This document shows, one piece after another, positions 3,577 through 5,962 of a stretch of DNA of 5,962 bases (within the stretch, counting starts at the first letter, position 1; each line of letters starts with the position of its first letter). The DNA is taken from positions 1-5,962 of the forward strand of contig JAEYOT010000404.1 in assembly GCA_023411445.1 (NCBI GenBank), read 5' to 3'. Under the pieces are notes generated by a model. The model saw only the letters and a program-made list of their open reading frames with translations, had not been told where the DNA came from and made no database searches. Source of the stretch: Pseudomonadota bacterium (GTDB taxonomy: Bacteria > Myxococcota_A > Polyangia > Polyangiales > Polyangiaceae). Made by a program: the position numbers and the translations under genes.

Positions 3577-5962
3577 TCAAGACGCAGCGGCTCGGTTGCC
3601 CTCGCACAGCTCGCTGATCAGGGCGCTGAGCTGATTGAAGTCCACTGGCTTCACCAGGTGGGCATCGAACCCGGCTGCGCGGGACTGCCGTCGATCGGAG
3701 TCCTGTCCCCAGCCGGTGAGGGCGATGATGACGATGCCGGCGCCCCAGCTGTGATTGCGGATGCGCCGCGTCGCGTCGAAGCCGTTGAGGCGCGGCATGC
3801 CGATGTCCATCAGCACGACGTCGGGCCTCAGGGCCTCTACTTGCTGCACAGCCTCCAGGCCATCGTAAGCCGTGTGGACCTCGTTGCCCGACAGGCGCAG
3901 CACCGTCGCGGTCGATTCGGCGGCGTCACGGTTATCGTCCACCACCAGCAGGCGCCGCGGCACCTGCGGCGGGATCGCGCTCTTGGTGTCGGACCGCACG
4001 GCAGACGCCGCTCCGGCGATGGGCAAGCAAACCTCGAAGCGACTGCCAAGGCCAGGGCCAGCGCTCTCGGCGCGCACGCTGCCGCCATGCATCTCGGTCA
4101 AGCCCTTGACCAGCGCCAGCCCAATGCCCAAGCCCCCGGACGAGCGCTCGAGTCCGCGCTCTACCTGCGAGAACATCCCGAAGATGGTGCGCAGGCTACT
4201 CGCTGCCAGGCCGATGCCGTTGTCCTCCACGCTGATCGTCACGTGCTCGGCGTGCTGCTGCGCGGAGAGCCGGATGCGGCCGCCCTTGGGCGTGTACTTC
4301 ACCGCGTTGGTGAGCAAGTTGCTCACCACCTGCGCGAGCCGAGTGAGATCGGCGTGCAGCAAGACAGGCGTCTCCGGCAGGATGACCTCCAGCTCGTGTT
4401 CTGCGCGATCCACCGCGGGACGGGCGGTCTCCACGGCAGACTCGATCACGTCCGCCAGGTTCACGTCCTCGCGCCGCAGCTCCAGCTTGTTCAGCGTGAT
4501 GCGCGAAATATCCAGCAAATCGTCGATCAGCCGCACCATGTGGGTGAGCTGGCGCTCCATGATCGCCCGCGCGCGGCCTGCCGCCGGTGAGTCTGGCGCG
4601 GACAGGCCGAGCACGTGGAGCCCGTTGCGCAGGGGCGCGAGCGGATTGCGCAGCTCATGCGCCAGGAGCGCGATAAAGTCGTCCTTCTTGCGATCGGCGT
4701 GGCACAGCTCCTCCACCAGTCGCAGGCGCTCGTGCGCCACCGTGACGTAGCTGGTCACGGTGCGCATGAACTCGATCTCGTCCGCACGAAACTGATCGCG
4801 CCTACGGCTCCCGAACGCCAACGTACCGAGCAGCCCCCCAGCCAGCATCGGGACGCTCACATAGCTGCGCAGGCCGAGCCGCTTGAGGAGCGGCAAAGCG
4901 TCAGGCGCGGATTCTTGGATGAAGACGTGAGCGAACGGCTCGTAGCTTCGCTCCATGTCAGCCCGGCACTCGTGCCCGTGCTCCAGCATCGCTAGCTCCG
5001 GAAGCATCGCCTCATCGAGGCCGAGCGACCAGCGTAGCTCCAGGCCTCCCTCCACGTCGGTAACCATGTGATTGAGGCACACGTCGATGTCCAGGTGCGG
5101 AGCGATCAGGTTGACGCACTCGCGCAGCATCGCCTCCGGCTCTTCGGTAGTAAGCATCACCGTAGCCGCTTCCCACAGCAGACGCTGGCGCTGGGTGCGT
5201 GCGTCGAGCTCCTCTTCCGCGCGTTGGCGCTCCACCGCTACCCCTGCCGTGCGGGTGATGATCTCGACCAGGCTCGTCTCGAGCGCCGTGGGCTGGTGGA
5301 CGCGGTCGTAGTAGAGATCGAAGGTGCCCAGCACGAGGCCGTCGCTAGAGAAGAAAGGCGTCGACCAACAGCTGCGGAAGCCGTGCTTTTTGGCGCGTCC
5401 CTGCCACGGCTCCCAGCGCGGATCAGCTTGCACGTCGCTGACCAGCACCGCCTCGCGCCGATACGCTGCCGTGCCGCAGGAGCCGGCCATGGCGGCGATC
5501 GGCCACGGCCCCGCGCTCTCCAACCACTCGAGTGGCATGTGCCGCCCGGCTGCAACGCGCAGCTGTCTGCCGTCCTCCGCCAGCATGATGCAGGCGCGGC
5601 GGCGGCCGGTCGCTTGCTGATCGACGACGTCACACAGCGCCTCCAGCACGTCCTTGAGCGGCGCGCCTTTCACCATCAGCTCGAGTACGGCGGCCTGCCC
5701 TGCCAACAAGAACTGCGCCTGCTTCAGCTCCGTCACGTCGCGCGTCGTGCCTGCGATGGCCTCCACCTCCCCACCCTCGCCGAGCACAGGCACGAAGATG
5801 TAGTCGTGAATGCGCTCGCCCTCGCCGCCGCGGAACGGCACCTCCCCGCGAACGCTGCGCTTCGTGGCGATCACGCGCTCGATCTCCGTGTCGTGCGCTG
5901 CCGCTTGCCACTCTGGATAGCCAACTTCCAGACAAGTCTTGCCCACTACGTCGTCCCAGCTC
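3577..5962 (-). CDS. Hybrid sensor histidine kinase/response regulator, PAS-GAF-GAF-HisKA-HATPase-REC (partial, 5' end outside window)
   Basis: This hybrid sensor kinase is predicted to autophosphorylate on His and relay the phosphate to its own receiver domain. Numbering from the GTG codon at 5946: end of a PAS/PAC domain (1-78, GTTRDVTELKQAQ), a GAF domain (about 85-238, GSCGTAAYRREAVLVSDV), a linker (240-256), a second GAF (about 258-405), HisKA with H430 in LLAHELRNPLAPL, HATPase with N box NLLTNAVKYTPKGG (543-556), G1 VEDNGIGL (573-580) and G2 SGGLGIGLALVKG (603-615), and REC (665-782) with D670/D671, phosphoacceptor D714 (LMDIGMP), T744 and K766. All catalytic residues look intact. No membrane segment is visible, so the seen part is cytoplasmic. 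The frame stays open to the window edge (SWDDVVGKTCLEVGYPEW continues the PAS domain), so the GTG at 5946 is an internal Val and the gene begins upstream. No separate output domain follows REC, so a partner regulator is expected elsewhere. The signal is unknown. Confidence 0.95.
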   Translation of the reverse strand, partial: SWDDVVGKTCLEVGYPEWQAAAHDTEIERVIATKRSVRGEVPFRGGEGERIHDYIFVPVLGEGGEVEAIAGTTRDVTELKQAQFLLAGQAAVLELMVKGAPLKDVLEALCDVVDQQATGRRRACIMLAEDGRQLRVAAGRHMPLEWLESAGPWPIAAMAGSCGTAAYRREAVLVSDVQADPRWEPWQGRAKKHGFRSCWSTPFFSSDGLVLGTFDLYYDRVHQPTALETSLVEIITRTAGVAVERQRAEEELDARTQRQRLLWEAATVMLTTEEPEAMLRECVNLIAPHLDIDVCLNHMVTDVEGGLELRWSLGLDEAMLPELAMLEHGHECRADMERSYEPFAHVFIQESAPDALPLLKRLGLRSYVSVPMLAGGLLGTLAFGSRRRDQFRADEIEFMRTVTSYVTVAHERLRLVEELCHADRKKDDFIALLAHELRNPLAPLRNGLHVLGLSAPDSPAAGRARAIMERQLTHMVRLIDDLLDISRITLNKLELRREDVNLADVIESAVETARPAVDRAEHELEVILPETPVLLHADLTRLAQVVSNLLTNAVKYTPKGGRIRLSAQQHAEHVTISVEDNGIGLAASSLRTIFGMFSQVERGLERSSGGLGIGLALVKGLTEMHGGSVRAESAGPGLGSRFEVCLPIAGAASAVRSDTKSAIPPQVPRRLLVVDDNRDAAESTATVLRLSGNEVHTAYDGLEAVQQVEALRPDVVLMDIGMPRLNGFDATRRIRNHSWGAGIVIIALTGWGQDSDRRQSRAAGFDAHLVKPVDFNQLSALISELCEGNRAAAS

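Noticed and set aside
3658..4750. Long plus-strand open frames (310 and 292 codons) opposite the histidine kinase
   Set aside because: They are antisense to an intact kinase with all catalytic motifs, have low-complexity Arg/Ala/Ser-rich translations and no domain signatures; such frames are expected in GC-rich DNA.
5944..5946. GTG at 5946 as the start of the histidine kinase
   Set aside because: The frame stays open to the window end and the upstream residues (SWDDV) continue a PAS-domain sequence, so the gene is truncated by the window, not started here.

Overview
The window reads as GC-rich chromosomal DNA, with GC-biased third codon positions, GTG starts and long spurious antisense frames. 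The best guess for the source is a myxobacterium or another large-genome soil proteobacterium. The reasons are the PPM-type methyltransferase (VSDTARW... RPDALFRDPYAERLAG), a small protein of a kind I associate with myxobacteria, and a PAS-GAF-GAF hybrid histidine kinase. This is inference from protein style; no rRNA or other marker is present.

Layout. On the minus strand, in transcription order, lie (a) a heme-oxygenase-like diiron oxygenase-family protein (1368-2000, possibly extended to 2180), (b) a 144-residue protein of unknown function (852-1286) and (c) a class I SAM methyltransferase of the PPM/LCMT family (10-855, GTG start overlapping the preceding stop as GTGA). Divergently, on the plus strand, is (d) a bacterial aromatic prenyltransferase of the DMATS/ABBA (tryptophan dimethylallyltransferase-like) family (2426-3571, or from 2351). 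Convergent with it, only 5 nt away, is (e) the 3' part of a large hybrid histidine kinase (PAS-GAF-GAF-HisKA-HATPase-REC, 3577 to beyond 5962), whose 5' end lies outside the window.

The most interesting reading is that a-d form a small, compact tailoring cassette: a prenyltransferase that would attach an isoprenoid unit to an indole or other aromatic, a possible diiron oxygenase, and a methyltransferase. The divergent intergenic region (about 2001-2425) is rich in short palindromes that could be operators. The pathway product cannot be read from the sequence, and no NRPS, PKS, cyclodipeptide synthase or tryptophanase gene lies inside the window. The kinase probably belongs to a separate transcription unit.

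There is no tRNA, rRNA, CRISPR array, insertion sequence or integrase in the window.
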